Shown here one piece after another: positions 7,228 to 13,899 of a stretch of DNA of 13,899 bases. Origin of the DNA: Neisseriaceae bacterium (lineage in GTDB: Bacteria > Pseudomonadota > Gammaproteobacteria > Burkholderiales > Neisseriaceae). Numbering within the stretch: position 1 is the first letter of the stretch; each line of letters begins with the position of its first letter. The DNA is taken from NCBI GenBank assembly GCA_017989485.1, contig JAGNPU010000013.1, positions 1 to 13,899 on the forward strand, written 5' to 3'. The position numbers and the translations under genes were made by a program. The notes beneath the pieces were generated by a model. It saw only the letters and a list, made by a program, of their open reading frames with translations, ran no database searches and was not told the DNA's origin.

Positions 7228-7257
7228 CTGACAATTGGCCTTATCATAGCGTATAGC
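7228..7257 (+). promoter_or_regulatory. Possible pdxY promoter
   Basis: CTGACA (7228-7233) and TATAGC (7252-7257), separated by 18 nt, resemble a weak sigma70 promoter. The start would be near 7264, about 38 nt before the pdxY ATG. It lies in the 195-bp divergent region shared with the IclR-family gene. No strong inverted repeat or riboswitch-like structure was seen there. Confidence 0.3.
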
Positions 7258-7301
7258 ATCATCATTTAATCGACCCTTAATAGCCTATCCTGCAAGCGCC
7301 C

Positions 7302-8165
7302 ATGAAAAACATTCTCTCCATTCAGTCTCACGTGGTGTTTGGCCATGCCGGCAACACCGCAGCCGTCTTCCCCATGCAACGAATGGGCATGAACGTCTGG
7401 CCGCTGAACACGGTTCAGTTCTCTAATCACACCCAATACGCCGAAAAATGGACGGGCACCACCATGCCTGCCAGCCACTTGGGCGAGATTGCCGTTGGCC
7501 TCGACAACATCGGCGCCCTGGCCAAATGCGATGCCGTGCTCAGCGGCTACATCGGTGCGGCGGATCAAGGCGAGCACATTTTAAACATTGTTAAACAGGT
7601 TAAAGCACAAAACCCAAATGCCTTATACGCCTGTGACCCCGTCATGGGCCACAGTGAAAAAGGCTGTGTGGTGGCGCCTGGCGTGGCCGAGTTTATTTGC
7701 CAGCAGCTGGTGCCGCTGAGCGACATCATTTCGCCCAACCTGTTGGAATTAGAAACCCTCACCTTACGGCCGATTAACAGCGTGGCGGAAGTGGTCGACG
7801 CCGCCCGCTTACTGTGTGCCATGGGCACCGAAATGGTGTTGATCAAACACCTTAACCGCGCCGCCTTCCACGACGACTGCTACGAAACCATGTTGGTCAC
7901 CAAAACCCAGGCCTGGCACATCAGCCGCCCTCTGGTCCAGTTTGCCGGCAAACAGCCTGTGGGCGTAGGTGATTTAAGCAGCGGCGTGTTCCTCAGCTGT
8001 ATTTTGCAAGGCAAGCGCCCGGTCGACGCCTTAGAATACGTGACCGCCGCCGTCTACGACGTGGTCCACGAAACCCAGCGGCAGGGTGAGTATGAGCTAC
8101 AGCTGGTGGCCGCACAGGACGCCTTCGTGCAGCCCAAGCACCATTTTAAAGCCATTAACCTCTAG
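7302..8165 (+). CDS. pdxY: Pyridoxal kinase PdxY
   Basis: This cytosolic kinase of the ribokinase-like superfamily phosphorylates pyridoxal to pyridoxal 5'-phosphate in the vitamin B6 salvage pathway. The sequence is collinear with E. coli PdxY from the first residues ([18 protein letters not shown]) and has the same 287-residue length. [11 protein letters not shown] is at about 36-46, CDPVMGH at 111-117, the PdxY cysteine C122 in EKGCVVAPG, and the anion-hole/catalytic stretch [10 protein letters not shown] at 219-228 with D224. No good Shine-Dalgarno precedes the ATG, but homology fixes the start. It is divergent from the IclR gene and ends at its own intrinsic terminator, so it is monocistronic and probably unrelated to the catabolic operon. 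Confidence 0.96.
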   Translation: MKNILSIQSHVVFGHAGNTAAVFPMQRMGMNVWPLNTVQFSNHTQYAEKWTGTTMPASHLGEIAVGLDNIGALAKCDAVLSGYIGAADQGEHILNIVKQVKAQNPNALYACDPVMGHSEKGCVVAPGVAEFICQQLVPLSDIISPNLLELETLTLRPINSVAEVVDAARLLCAMGTEMVLIKHLNRAAFHDDCYETMLVTKTQAWHISRPLVQFAGKQPVGVGDLSSGVFLSCILQGKRPVDALEYVTAAVYDVVHETQRQGEYELQLVAAQDAFVQPKHHFKAINL

Positions 8166-8185
8166 GCCAGCCCAAGCAGCATTAG

Positions 8186-8211
8186 GCACTCACCCATTGA
8201 GTGCTTTTTTT
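8186..8211 (+). terminator. Intrinsic terminator of pdxY
   Basis: GCACTCA (8186-8192) and TGAGTGC (8198-8204) form a perfect 7-bp stem with a CCCAT loop, followed directly by seven T residues. It lies 20 nt after the pdxY stop. Confidence 0.92.
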
Positions 8212-8260
8212 ACGTCTCAATCCATCAAAATAATTGAACAGTGTCGGCAAAATCCATTGG

Positions 8261-8289
8261 TTTACAAAGGCCTAGATAGGCGCTACCAT
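8261..8289 (+). promoter_or_regulatory. Possible promoter of the sterol desaturase-family gene
   Basis: TTTACA (8261-8266) and TACCAT (8284-8289) are 17 nt apart and match five and four of six consensus positions. The spacer contains the palindrome GCCTAGATAGGC (8270-8281), which could be an operator. The predicted start lies about 38 nt before the ATG at 8334. The pdxY terminator just upstream makes an independent promoter necessary. Confidence 0.35.
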
Positions 8290-8320
8290 CAAATCACCCG
8301 ATTCTGTCTTTGATCCGCAC

Positions 8321-8326
8321 AAGGAG
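8321..8326 (+). promoter_or_regulatory. Ribosome binding site fixing the sterol desaturase-family start
   Basis: AAGGAG lies 7 nt before the ATG at 8334. It falls inside the eight-codon extension that begins at a TTG at 8310, so that upstream start is unlikely. Confidence 0.75.
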
Positions 8327-8333
8327 ACCCGTC

Positions 8334-9293
8334 ATGGACACCTGGCACAGCCTCAGCACCCAACTCATGGCGCTTAAAGCCAGCTTAGGCGATGCCGTCG
8401 ACTGGAAGCAAATCTTCTTGATGGCGATGACGCCCTTGTTCTTGCTCGCTTTTTTGAGCGAATGGTGGGTAATGCGCCAGCGTCAGCAGCTGCAGCAGTT
8501 TCACCTCAAAGACATCATGGCCAACTTCGCCCTAGGCGGCAGCTATCAGCTGTTCGAGCTCTTGGTCTATGGCCTGTTTGTCGGCCCCGCCATTTTCTGG
8601 TTTTGGGACCATCGCTTCTTCACCCTGCCGATTAACCTATGGACCATACTCCCCATTTTCATCGCCGTTGAGTTTTGCTACTACTGGTTTCACCGCACCA
8701 GCCATAGGGTCCGTTGGTTTTGGAGCGCCCACGTGGTGCATCACAGCAGCGAACACATGAACATGAGCACCGCCATGCGCCAGTCTATGCTCTACCCCTT
8801 AACCGGCTGGTGGTTGTTCTTCATGCCCTTAGTCCTATTGGGCGTCCACCCAGTGGCGGTGTTTTTGCTGTATGCGGTCAATCTGGCCTATCAGTTTTTC
8901 ATTCACACCGAGGCCGTCGGCAAACTGCACCCAATACTGGAATACTGGTTGGACACCCCCAGCAACCATCGTGCCCACCATGGCCGCAACGCCGAATACA
9001 TCGACAAAAACTACGGCGGCGTGCTCATTGTGTTCGACCGCTGGTTTGGCACCTACGTCGAAGAAGACGCCCCCGTTGACTACGGCATTGTGGGCCAGGT
9101 GTACAGCCACAACCCCATCGTGTTAAACCTGCATGAATTCATCGCCATGTGGCGGGATGTCTTTAGGCGCGGCAGCCTGAGGCAAAGGCTAAAACACTTT
9201 TGGGCGCCCCCAGAATATGAGCGTCCTGCCGAATCGGCCCAGGCCGACCCTAGCGACGACGTACCGCTAGAATCAGGCACCCAAAAGCCATGA
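8334..9293 (+). CDS. Sterol desaturase / fatty acid hydroxylase superfamily membrane enzyme
   Basis: This 319-residue integral membrane protein has hydrophobic segments near residues 27-43, 70-90, 102-118 and 155-190. It is a predicted di-iron oxygenase that hydroxylates or desaturates lipid-like substrates. The histidine clusters of the superfamily are present: HRTSH (120-124), HVVHH (133-137) and NHRAHH (211-216). FIHTE (189-193) and the conserved KNYGGVLIVFDRWFGTY (225-241) also fit. The C-terminal tail after about 290 is polar and Pro/Ser-rich. The ATG at 8334 is chosen over a TTG at 8310 because of the AAGGAG site. It is a single gene between the pdxY terminator and the convergent ccm operon. 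Bacterial relatives include hydroxylases acting on fatty acids, carotenoids, sterols and alkylglycerol ethers; the substrate here cannot be told. Confidence 0.88.
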   Translation: MDTWHSLSTQLMALKASLGDAVDWKQIFLMAMTPLFLLAFLSEWWVMRQRQQLQQFHLKDIMANFALGGSYQLFELLVYGLFVGPAIFWFWDHRFFTLPINLWTILPIFIAVEFCYYWFHRTSHRVRWFWSAHVVHHSSEHMNMSTAMRQSMLYPLTGWWLFFMPLVLLGVHPVAVFLLYAVNLAYQFFIHTEAVGKLHPILEYWLDTPSNHRAHHGRNAEYIDKNYGGVLIVFDRWFGTYVEEDAPVDYGIVGQVYSHNPIVLNLHEFIAMWRDVFRRGSLRQRLKHFWAPPEYERPAESAQADPSDDVPLESGTQKP

Positions 9294-9374
9294 TGAGTAT
9301 GGCCATCAATCGGATGATCACGCAGTAAACGGCCAAAAAAAAGCACTCATCTTGCGTCCCGCACCCAGAACAGC
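9294..9374. other. Convergent gap with a T8 tract after the ccm operon
   Basis: These 81 bp separate two converging genes. Read on the minus strand, downstream of ccmI, TGAGTGC is followed by eight T residues (9349-9335), the look of a terminator's 3' half, but no complementary 5' arm precedes it. GATGAGT (9292-9298) and ACTCATC (9345-9351), with inner TGGCC (9300-9304) and GGCCA (9331-9335), can pair as a long-loop structure. No promoter or gene was seen here. Confidence 0.3.
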
Positions 9375-10190
9375 CTATTGCAACAGCAGCGTCACCGCCT
9401 CGATTTGGCTTTGCACCCACTCGGCGTCTTCCCCTTCGGCGGGCAAGCGCTGTCGCAGCTGCTGCCAAGAGGCCAATGCCTCCGCATAGCGCTGCTGTTG
9501 AAAAGCCGCCTCGCCGCGCAACATCAGCACCTCCAGATTATCCGCATCGATTTTTTGGGCCTGGGCCAATAGCGCTTCGGGTTTGCCCACAAACGAGCCG
9601 CGCTGCGCGGCCAACACTTCGGCAAACAGGGCCAAATCGGTGGCGCTGTCTTTGATTAACGGCCAGGCCTTGCCATAGGCGATGACGGCGTCGGGATAGC
9701 GCGCCATGGCCCGATAGCTGCGCGCCAACATCAGCTGCTGGGTCAAATCGTCCGGTGCGGCTGCGGCCTTGGCTTCTAACGCCGCCAGCTCATTAAAAAA
9801 CTGGCCGACGTCACCGCTTTGCGCCAGCGCTTGGGCAGGGTCCGGCACTTTTTGGCCCAAGATGGCGTATAGGCCCGCGACCAAGATGGGCAACAGCAGC
9901 AGGCTGTACAACCACCGCCGACCGTCGGGCGCAACGCCTGCGTCTGGCGCCAGCGTCGCCATTTCGGCCACCAATCGTTGATTCAGCTGTGCTTCTTCCC
10001 AAGCAAACGCATCGGCACTAAGCGCCCCTCGGTCCCGCGCCTGGGTCAATTCCGCCAGGGCCTGCTCGTGCACCTGATAGCGCTGCGCGCGCGCGCTCAC
10101 GCCGGCCTGCGCCCGTTGGCCGCGATGATAAAAAAACCCAATCACGCCCAGCACCAAGGCCACGATGGCCATCATCCAGAGGATTAACAT
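9375..10190 (-). CDS. ccmI: c-type cytochrome biogenesis protein CcmI
   Basis: This 271-residue membrane-anchored chaperone binds the C-terminal region of apocytochrome c and presents it to the CcmFH haem ligation complex. It starts with a transmembrane helix (residues 2-20), then a polar stretch (about 22-88) with helical character (LAELTQARDRGALSADAF), a second membrane helix (about 93-108), and a periplasmic TPR-like region: LMLARSYRAMARYPDAVIAY (153-172) and LEVLMLRGEAAFQQQRYAEA (219-238). This is the expected layout, but the protein is shorter than the roughly 400-residue CcmI proteins I know, so the C-terminal domain is reduced. Its ATG overlaps the ccmH stop by 1 nt (TAATG). It is the last gene of the operon. 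Confidence 0.88.
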   Translation of the reverse strand: MLILWMMAIVALVLGVIGFFYHRGQRAQAGVSARAQRYQVHEQALAELTQARDRGALSADAFAWEEAQLNQRLVAEMATLAPDAGVAPDGRRWLYSLLLLPILVAGLYAILGQKVPDPAQALAQSGDVGQFFNELAALEAKAAAAPDDLTQQLMLARSYRAMARYPDAVIAYGKAWPLIKDSATDLALFAEVLAAQRGSFVGKPEALLAQAQKIDADNLEVLMLRGEAAFQQQRYAEALASWQQLRQRLPAEGEDAEWVQSQIEAVTLLLQ

Positions 10191-10663
10191 TATGTCTGCT
10201 CCCGTTCAAATTCTTGTTTGAGTTTGGCCAAGGCGGCGGCCGTGTCGGCGCCGGTCTGTGGCGGCGGCACCGCCCGCGGCTCAGGCCGGCGCAGCTGCCA
10301 CAGCAGCCAGCCGCCAAGGCCCAACAAAATCACAAACGGCGTCAGCCACAGCCACAGCGTTTGCCACAGCCACGGCGGTTCATACATCACGAAATAGCCA
10401 TAGCGTGCCACCAAATAGGCCTTGATCTCGGCATCGCTTTGGCCGCTTTCGATTTGGCCCCTCACCTCACGGCGTAAATCGTCGGCCAGGCCCGCGGGCG
10501 ATTCGGCTAGGGATTCATTCTGGCACACCAAACAGCGCAGCTCTTTACTGAGCTGCTGCAAGCGCTGATCTACCACGGCCTCAGACAAAGGCGCGGCGGC
10601 GGCGCTCAAGCAAGGCAGCCACAGGGCCAAAGCCAAGGCCAATAGGCGATTAAGGCCGCTCAT
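10190..10663 (-). CDS. ccmH: Cytochrome c maturation protein CcmH (CycL/Ccl2 type)
   Basis: This 157-residue protein is a thiol oxidoreductase that handles the apocytochrome CXXCH cysteines before haem attachment. A Sec-type signal sequence occupies residues 1-24 (cleavage near AAAAP). The signature LRCLVCQNESL gives C44 and C47. The three-helix domain ends in RYGYFVMYEPPW, and a C-terminal transmembrane helix spans about 102-124 (WLWLTPFVILLGLGGW). A short cytoplasmic tail follows. Its start has GGGAGG upstream and overlaps the end of ccmG by 14 nt; its stop overlaps the ccmI start. It matches the N-terminal half of the fused E. coli CcmH, the rest of which corresponds to the separate CcmI here. 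Confidence 0.93.
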   Translation of the reverse strand: MSGLNRLLALALALWLPCLSAAAAPLSEAVVDQRLQQLSKELRCLVCQNESLAESPAGLADDLRREVRGQIESGQSDAEIKAYLVARYGYFVMYEPPWLWQTLWLWLTPFVILLGLGGWLLWQLRRPEPRAVPPPQTGADTAAALAKLKQEFEREQT

Positions 10664-11186
10664 CAGCGCCTCCCTTCAATAAAGGCATCAGGGTGTCGGC
10701 CACGTCGGCCTCGGTCAAGGCGCCAGCAAAACGGTATAAAATGCGGTTGTCGGCGCTGATGACAAAGGTTTCCGGCACGCCGTAAATCCCCAAGTCTATG
10801 CCCAGCTTACCGGCATCATCCACCAAAATTTGGGTATAGGGGCTGCCGCCCAAGTCGGCCAACCAGGCCTTGGCCGCGGCCGTGTCGTCTTTGTAATTCA
10901 AACCGACCAAACGCAGGTCGCTCTGGCGCTGCCGCCACTGCAGCAACACCTGATGCTCGGCCACGCAGGCATTACACCAAGAGGCCCAGACGTTGAGCAC
11001 CCAGGGCTTGCCGGCGAACTCAGCCGGCGTCAGCACGACCTCTGGCTGATCCAGAGTCGGCAAGGCAAACGCCGGCAAGGGCTGGTCAATCAAGGCCGAC
11101 GGCAGCTTGCCCGGATCTCGGGTCAGTCCTAGGCCCAACACCACCAACAGGCCCAGTAAAATCAGCAGGGGAAGATAACGTTTCAT
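10650..11186 (-). CDS. ccmG: Thiol:disulfide interchange protein CcmG (DsbE)
   Basis: This 178-residue membrane-anchored periplasmic thioredoxin-like protein reduces apocytochrome disulfides or CcmH in cytochrome c maturation. An N-terminal membrane anchor (about 4-21) precedes the thioredoxin fold. The active site is NVWASWCNACVAEH with C71 and C74, and the cis-proline motif GVPETF is at 136-141, as in CcmG proteins. The dipeptide between the cysteines is Asn-Ala; E. coli CcmG has Pro-Thr. The ATG at 11186 was chosen because it gives a normal anchor and overlaps the ccmF stop by 4 nt (ATGA). The frame stays open for 64 more codons upstream, inside ccmF, but that stretch is not thioredoxin-like. 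Confidence 0.93.
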   Translation of the reverse strand: MKRYLPLLILLGLLVVLGLGLTRDPGKLPSALIDQPLPAFALPTLDQPEVVLTPAEFAGKPWVLNVWASWCNACVAEHQVLLQWRQRQSDLRLVGLNYKDDTAAAKAWLADLGGSPYTQILVDDAGKLGIDLGIYGVPETFVISADNRILYRFAGALTEADVADTLMPLLKGGADERP

Positions 11187-13150
11187 GGCGCCGCCTTTGC
11201 CCGCAAGCGGCCCCGATAGCGCCTGTCCGTCATCGCCAAAAAGGCCCCTAAAGCCATCATCACGGCGCCATACCACACCCATCCCATGAGCGGTCGATAA
11301 TAAATCCGCACCAACCAGGGGCTGGTATTGGGGTCGCTGCCCAGCATTTCGCCCATAGACACGTACACATCGGCCCAAACCGTATGGTAGACGGCCGACT
11401 CCGTCATCGGTAACTCACTGGACACGTATTGACGTTTTTCCGGCCGTAGCCAAGCCTTGGCCTGGCCATTTTTGGTCACGCTAAAGTGGGCAATCAGGCT
11501 TTGATAGTTTGGTCCCTGTTTGCCTTCTAAATGTTTAAACGTCAGGGCGTAACCGGCCATCATGACGGTTTCGTTGGGGGCAATTTTTTTGTTTTCATCC
11601 ACGGCGTAGCTGCTGGCCCAGGCCGCGCCCAATACAAACACGGCCAGGCCCATATGGGCCAAATGCATGCCCAAAAATGCCCGCGGCTGCGCCAATAAGG
11701 TCTTGAGTCGGCCACGCTGATGGCGGGTTTGGCTCACCCGCAGGCACACGTCGTTGACCACGGTAAAGGCCACCCACAGGGCCAGCGCCGACGCCAGGGC
11801 CACGCCCCAACGCCATTCGTGCATCAGCAGCGGCAAGGCGGCCCCGATGACGGCGGCCCAAAGGGCCAAAAAAGCGGCGCGATGACGCCAGGCCCACCCT
11901 TTTTGCTGGCGCCAGGACAGAAATGGCACCAGGCCCAAGAACACCATCATGGCCACCATCATGGGCACAAACACGCGGTTAAAATACGGGGGGCCCACCG
12001 AGAACTTCTCACCGCCGAACACGTCCATCACCAACGGAAACAGGGTGCCGATCAACACGCTGGCACAGGCGGCGATGAGGAAGACGTTGTTCAACAACAG
12101 CCCGGTCTCGCGCGACCACAGGCTGAAGCGGATCTTGCTGTGCAACTGCGGTGCCCGCCAGCCGTACAACAACAGTGCCCCGCCCACCACAATGGCCAGG
12201 AAAATCAAAATAAACAGGCCGCGACCAGGGTCGGTGGCAAAGGCATGGACAGAGGTCAACACGCCGGAGCGCACGAGGAAGGTGCCCAATAGCGACAGCG
12301 AAAACGCCAAAATGGCCAACAGCACCGTCCAGCGCTTAAAGCTGCCGCGCTTTTCCGCCACGGCCAGCGAATGCATGAGGGCCGTGCCGGCCAACCACGG
12401 CATGAGCGAGGCGTTCTCGACCGGATCCCAAAACCACCAACCGCCCCAACCCAGCTCGTAATAGGCCCAAATACTGCCCACCAAAATGCCTAAGGTTAAG
12501 CAAGCCCAGGCCGCCATCGTCCATGGCCGGCTGTATTTGGCCCAGGTGGCGTCAAGACGGCCCAGCAACAAGGCCGTCATGGCAAAGGCAAAGGCCACGG
12601 AAAAGCCCACATAGCCCATGTACAGCAGCGGCGGGTGGATGATTAAGCCGATGTCTTGCAATAAGGGGTTTAAGTCCAGGCCTTCCAACGGAATGGTCAC
12701 GCTGCGCAAAAAAGGATTAGAGGTAAACAAGATGAACAGTAAAATGCCAAAACACAACCAGCTCAAAATGGCCACGACCAAGACCTGAACCTGCTGTGGC
12801 AGCTGGCGACTGCAGGCACACACGGCCAACAGCCAGCCGGCCAAAAAGCCGACCCACAGCAGCAGCGAGCCTTCATGACCGCCCCACACCGCCGACAGGC
12901 GATACCACCAGGGCAATAGCGAATGCGACTGCGTGGCCACGTATTGGACGGAAAAATCATTGTGAAAAAATGCCCAGCTGAGGCTCACATAGCTCAGGGC
13001 AACGCACAGGCCCATCAACCACGCCATCGGCTTGACGATGCTCATGCCGCCGACGTGGGCCCGCAGGCCTGCCCATAGGCCGATGCCACCGAGCAATAAC
13101 GACAGCACGCAGGCCAACATCAGTAAAAAATGTCCTAGTGCCACGATCAT
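11183..13150 (-). CDS. ccmF: Haem lyase subunit CcmF
   Basis: This 655-residue polytopic membrane protein takes haem from holo-CcmE and, with CcmH and CcmI, ligates it to the CXXCH motif of apocytochrome c. The tryptophan-rich WWD signature GWGGWWFWDPVENASLMPWL is at residues 234-253. The histidines used for haem binding in CcmF are present: H172 (LIIHPPLLYMGYVG), H260 (ALMHSL), H302 (SGVLTSVHAFA) and H499 (HLAHMGLAV). VWGGHEGSLLLW (88-99) is also conserved. The C-terminal part holds a periplasmic domain followed by a last membrane helix. Length matches the family. The ATG overlaps the ccmE stop by 4 nt, and the stop overlaps the ccmG start by 4 nt. Confidence 0.97.
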   Translation of the reverse strand: MIVALGHFLLMLACVLSLLLGGIGLWAGLRAHVGGMSIVKPMAWLMGLCVALSYVSLSWAFFHNDFSVQYVATQSHSLLPWWYRLSAVWGGHEGSLLLWVGFLAGWLLAVCACSRQLPQQVQVLVVAILSWLCFGILLFILFTSNPFLRSVTIPLEGLDLNPLLQDIGLIIHPPLLYMGYVGFSVAFAFAMTALLLGRLDATWAKYSRPWTMAAWACLTLGILVGSIWAYYELGWGGWWFWDPVENASLMPWLAGTALMHSLAVAEKRGSFKRWTVLLAILAFSLSLLGTFLVRSGVLTSVHAFATDPGRGLFILIFLAIVVGGALLLYGWRAPQLHSKIRFSLWSRETGLLLNNVFLIAACASVLIGTLFPLVMDVFGGEKFSVGPPYFNRVFVPMMVAMMVFLGLVPFLSWRQQKGWAWRHRAAFLALWAAVIGAALPLLMHEWRWGVALASALALWVAFTVVNDVCLRVSQTRHQRGRLKTLLAQPRAFLGMHLAHMGLAVFVLGAAWASSYAVDENKKIAPNETVMMAGYALTFKHLEGKQGPNYQSLIAHFSVTKNGQAKAWLRPEKRQYVSSELPMTESAVYHTVWADVYVSMGEMLGSDPNTSPWLVRIYYRPLMGWVWYGAVMMALGAFLAMTDRRYRGRLRAKAAP

Positions 13151-13587
13151 TTCGCGCCCTCCTTGGCGGCATGGGCCTGATCAATCATGGCCTGCGCCTC
13201 TGGCGGCATGTAGTTTTCATCGTGTTTGGCCAACACTTCATTGGCCATAAACCGTTGGCCATCCCAACGGCCCTGAGCCACGACGCCTTGGCCTTCTTTA
13301 AACAGGTCGGGCAGGCTGCCCGCGTACACCACGGGCACCACGGCCTGGGTGTCACTGATTTGGAACCGAACTTGGATGCCGTCCGGCAGGCGCTCGACCG
13401 TGCCCGGGAGCACCAGGCCGCCGATGCGAAACGCCTGATTGGCGGGCGCCTCGCCCTGTACCAGCTGGGAGGGAGAATAAAAAAACACCATATTTTGGCG
13501 CAGCGCCTTAATCAGGAAAAATGCCATCAGGCCCAACACGCACAGGCTAACCACCATAAACCACACTCGTTTTTGCCTAGGCTTCAT
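13147..13587 (-). CDS. ccmE: Periplasmic haem chaperone CcmE
   Basis: This 146-residue membrane-anchored protein binds haem covalently and carries it to CcmF. It begins with a basic segment (KPRQKR) and one membrane helix (about 9-27). A beta-barrel (OB-fold) domain follows, with FFYSPSQL (35-42) and FRIGGLVLPGTV (53-64). The haem-attachment motif HDENY gives H122 as the covalent haem ligand and Y126 as the axial ligand. The C-terminal tail is short and charged. GAGGGG precedes the ATG. The start overlaps the end of ccmD by 11 nt and the stop overlaps ccmF by 4 nt. Confidence 0.96.
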   Translation of the reverse strand: MKPRQKRVWFMVVSLCVLGLMAFFLIKALRQNMVFFYSPSQLVQGEAPANQAFRIGGLVLPGTVERLPDGIQVRFQISDTQAVVPVVYAGSLPDLFKEGQGVVAQGRWDGQRFMANEVLAKHDENYMPPEAQAMIDQAHAAKEGAK

Positions 13588-13768
13588 GGTGACCCCTCGT
13601 CTGCGCTGCCGTGTCGTTGGCCTGCTGGTCCAAGGCCTGACGCAGCCGCTTTTCTGCCGCGCGCAAGCGCCCTATTTCATAGCCCACTGCGAGCACACAC
13701 AACAGCAATACGCCCCAAACGTAGCCGCCATAGCCGGCCATGGCCGCCCAATCGATTAAGGCATTCAT
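13577..13768 (-). CDS. ccmD: Haem exporter subunit CcmD
   Basis: This 63-residue single-pass membrane protein stabilises the CcmABC complex with CcmE and helps release holo-CcmE. A short aromatic N-terminus (DWAAMAGYGGYVW, residues 6-18) leads into one hydrophobic helix to about residue 29. A charged cytoplasmic tail rich in Arg, Ala and Gln follows (RLRAAEKRLRQALDQQ), the usual CcmD layout. It is longer at the C-terminus than many CcmD proteins. AAAGGAG lies upstream of the ATG. It overlaps ccmC by 4 nt and ccmE by 11 nt. Confidence 0.88.
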   Translation of the reverse strand: MNALIDWAAMAGYGGYVWGVLLLCVLAVGYEIGRLRAAEKRLRQALDQQANDTAAQTRGHHEA

Positions 13769-13899
13769 CGTTCCTCTCCTTTGGCCGCGCCGTCGCGGTC
13801 CTCTTCATACACTAGCCACGCCTGGCGCTGGGCCCACATCCGCTCTGCGACAATGAGGCGGCAGCGCCACAGCACCATGCCTAGGGCGTAGGCCCAACA
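13765..13899 (-). CDS. ccmC: Haem exporter protein CcmC, C-terminal 44 residues (cut by right edge)
   Basis: An open frame enters from the right edge and ends with TGA at 13767-13765, overlapping the ccmD ATG by 4 nt. The visible residues include the end of a hydrophobic helix (YALGMVLWRCRLIVAERM) followed by a charged tail that ends GAAKGEER. That fits the last membrane helix and cytoplasmic end of CcmC, the WWD-family protein that loads haem onto CcmE. The signature motifs lie outside the window, so the call rests on position in the ccmCDEFGHI order, coupling to ccmD and hydropathy. Confidence 0.8.
   Translation of the reverse strand, partial: CWAYALGMVLWRCRLIVAERMWAQRQAWLVYEEDRDGAAKGEER

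Noticed and set aside
7107..7265. Upstream extension of the IclR-family frame by 53 codons
   Set aside because: The ATG at 7106 has a well-spaced AAAGGG site and gives the family's usual length. The extension would cover the putative promoter and has no IclR-like sequence.
8310..8333. TTG start for the sterol desaturase-family protein
   Set aside because: A strong AAGGAG site lies inside this extension and points to the ATG at 8334.
11187..11378. Upstream extension of the ccmG frame by 64 codons
   Set aside because: It lies wholly within ccmF in another frame. The ATG at 11186 gives a proper membrane anchor and an ATGA overlap with the ccmF stop.
11720..12461. Long plus-strand open frames opposite ccmF (170-190 codons)
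   Set aside because: They are antisense shadows of a strongly conserved ccmF frame, with low-complexity His/Gln/Gly- or Pro/Thr-rich composition and no family resemblance.
1..13899. Frequent CTAG and GGCC tetramers, considered as a possible uptake-sequence or restriction signature
   Set aside because: They are scattered through coding sequence and fit codon use in a GC-rich genome. By rough count CTAG is below random expectation. No longer word is repeated in the intergenic regions as an uptake sequence would be.

Overview
The window (13,899 bp, GC-rich, densely coding) looks like a chromosomal segment of a proteobacterium. The evidence is a System I (Ccm) cytochrome c maturation operon, a PdxY-type pyridoxal kinase and an aromatic ring-hydroxylation operon. 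I lean towards Beta- or Gammaproteobacteria but cannot resolve it further. I see no RNA genes, insertion sequences, CRISPR arrays or integrases, and no gene-free stretch longer than about 200 bp.

Region 1 (about 1-6210, minus strand) is an aromatic-compound catabolic operon. In transcription order it holds a Rieske ferredoxin, a 98-residue protein resembling the 'recombinase-like HTH' family, a Rieske oxygenase alpha subunit, an SDR dehydrogenase, a type I extradiol dioxygenase, an FAD/NAD ferredoxin reductase, an MFS (ACS-like) transporter, and the first 34 codons of a further gene cut by the left edge. Together they read as a pathway: anion import, cis-dihydroxylation by a three-component dioxygenase, rearomatisation to a catechol, and meta ring cleavage. 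No beta subunit and no ring-fission-product hydrolase lies in the window, and the substrate cannot be named from sequence. A sigma70-like promoter with inverted repeats just downstream of the predicted start site precedes the operon.

Region 2 (6267-7301) holds an IclR-family regulator on the same strand, closed by a strong intrinsic terminator that separates it from the catabolic operon. It is probably the operon's regulator.

Region 3 (7302-9293, plus strand) holds pdxY (PLP salvage), with a clean intrinsic terminator, followed by an independently promoted membrane-bound di-iron hydroxylase of the sterol desaturase / fatty acid hydroxylase superfamily.

Region 4 (9375-13899, minus strand) is ccmCDEFGHI, with ccmC cut by the right edge. 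Consecutive genes overlap by 1 to 14 nt, implying translational coupling. Their products load haem onto CcmE, keep apocytochrome cysteines reduced (CcmG, CcmH), chaperone apocytochrome (CcmI) and ligate haem (CcmF). ccmAB and most of ccmC would lie beyond the right edge.

The best candidate for new biology is the catabolic operon of unknown substrate with its small HTH-like protein encoded between the ferredoxin and oxygenase genes.
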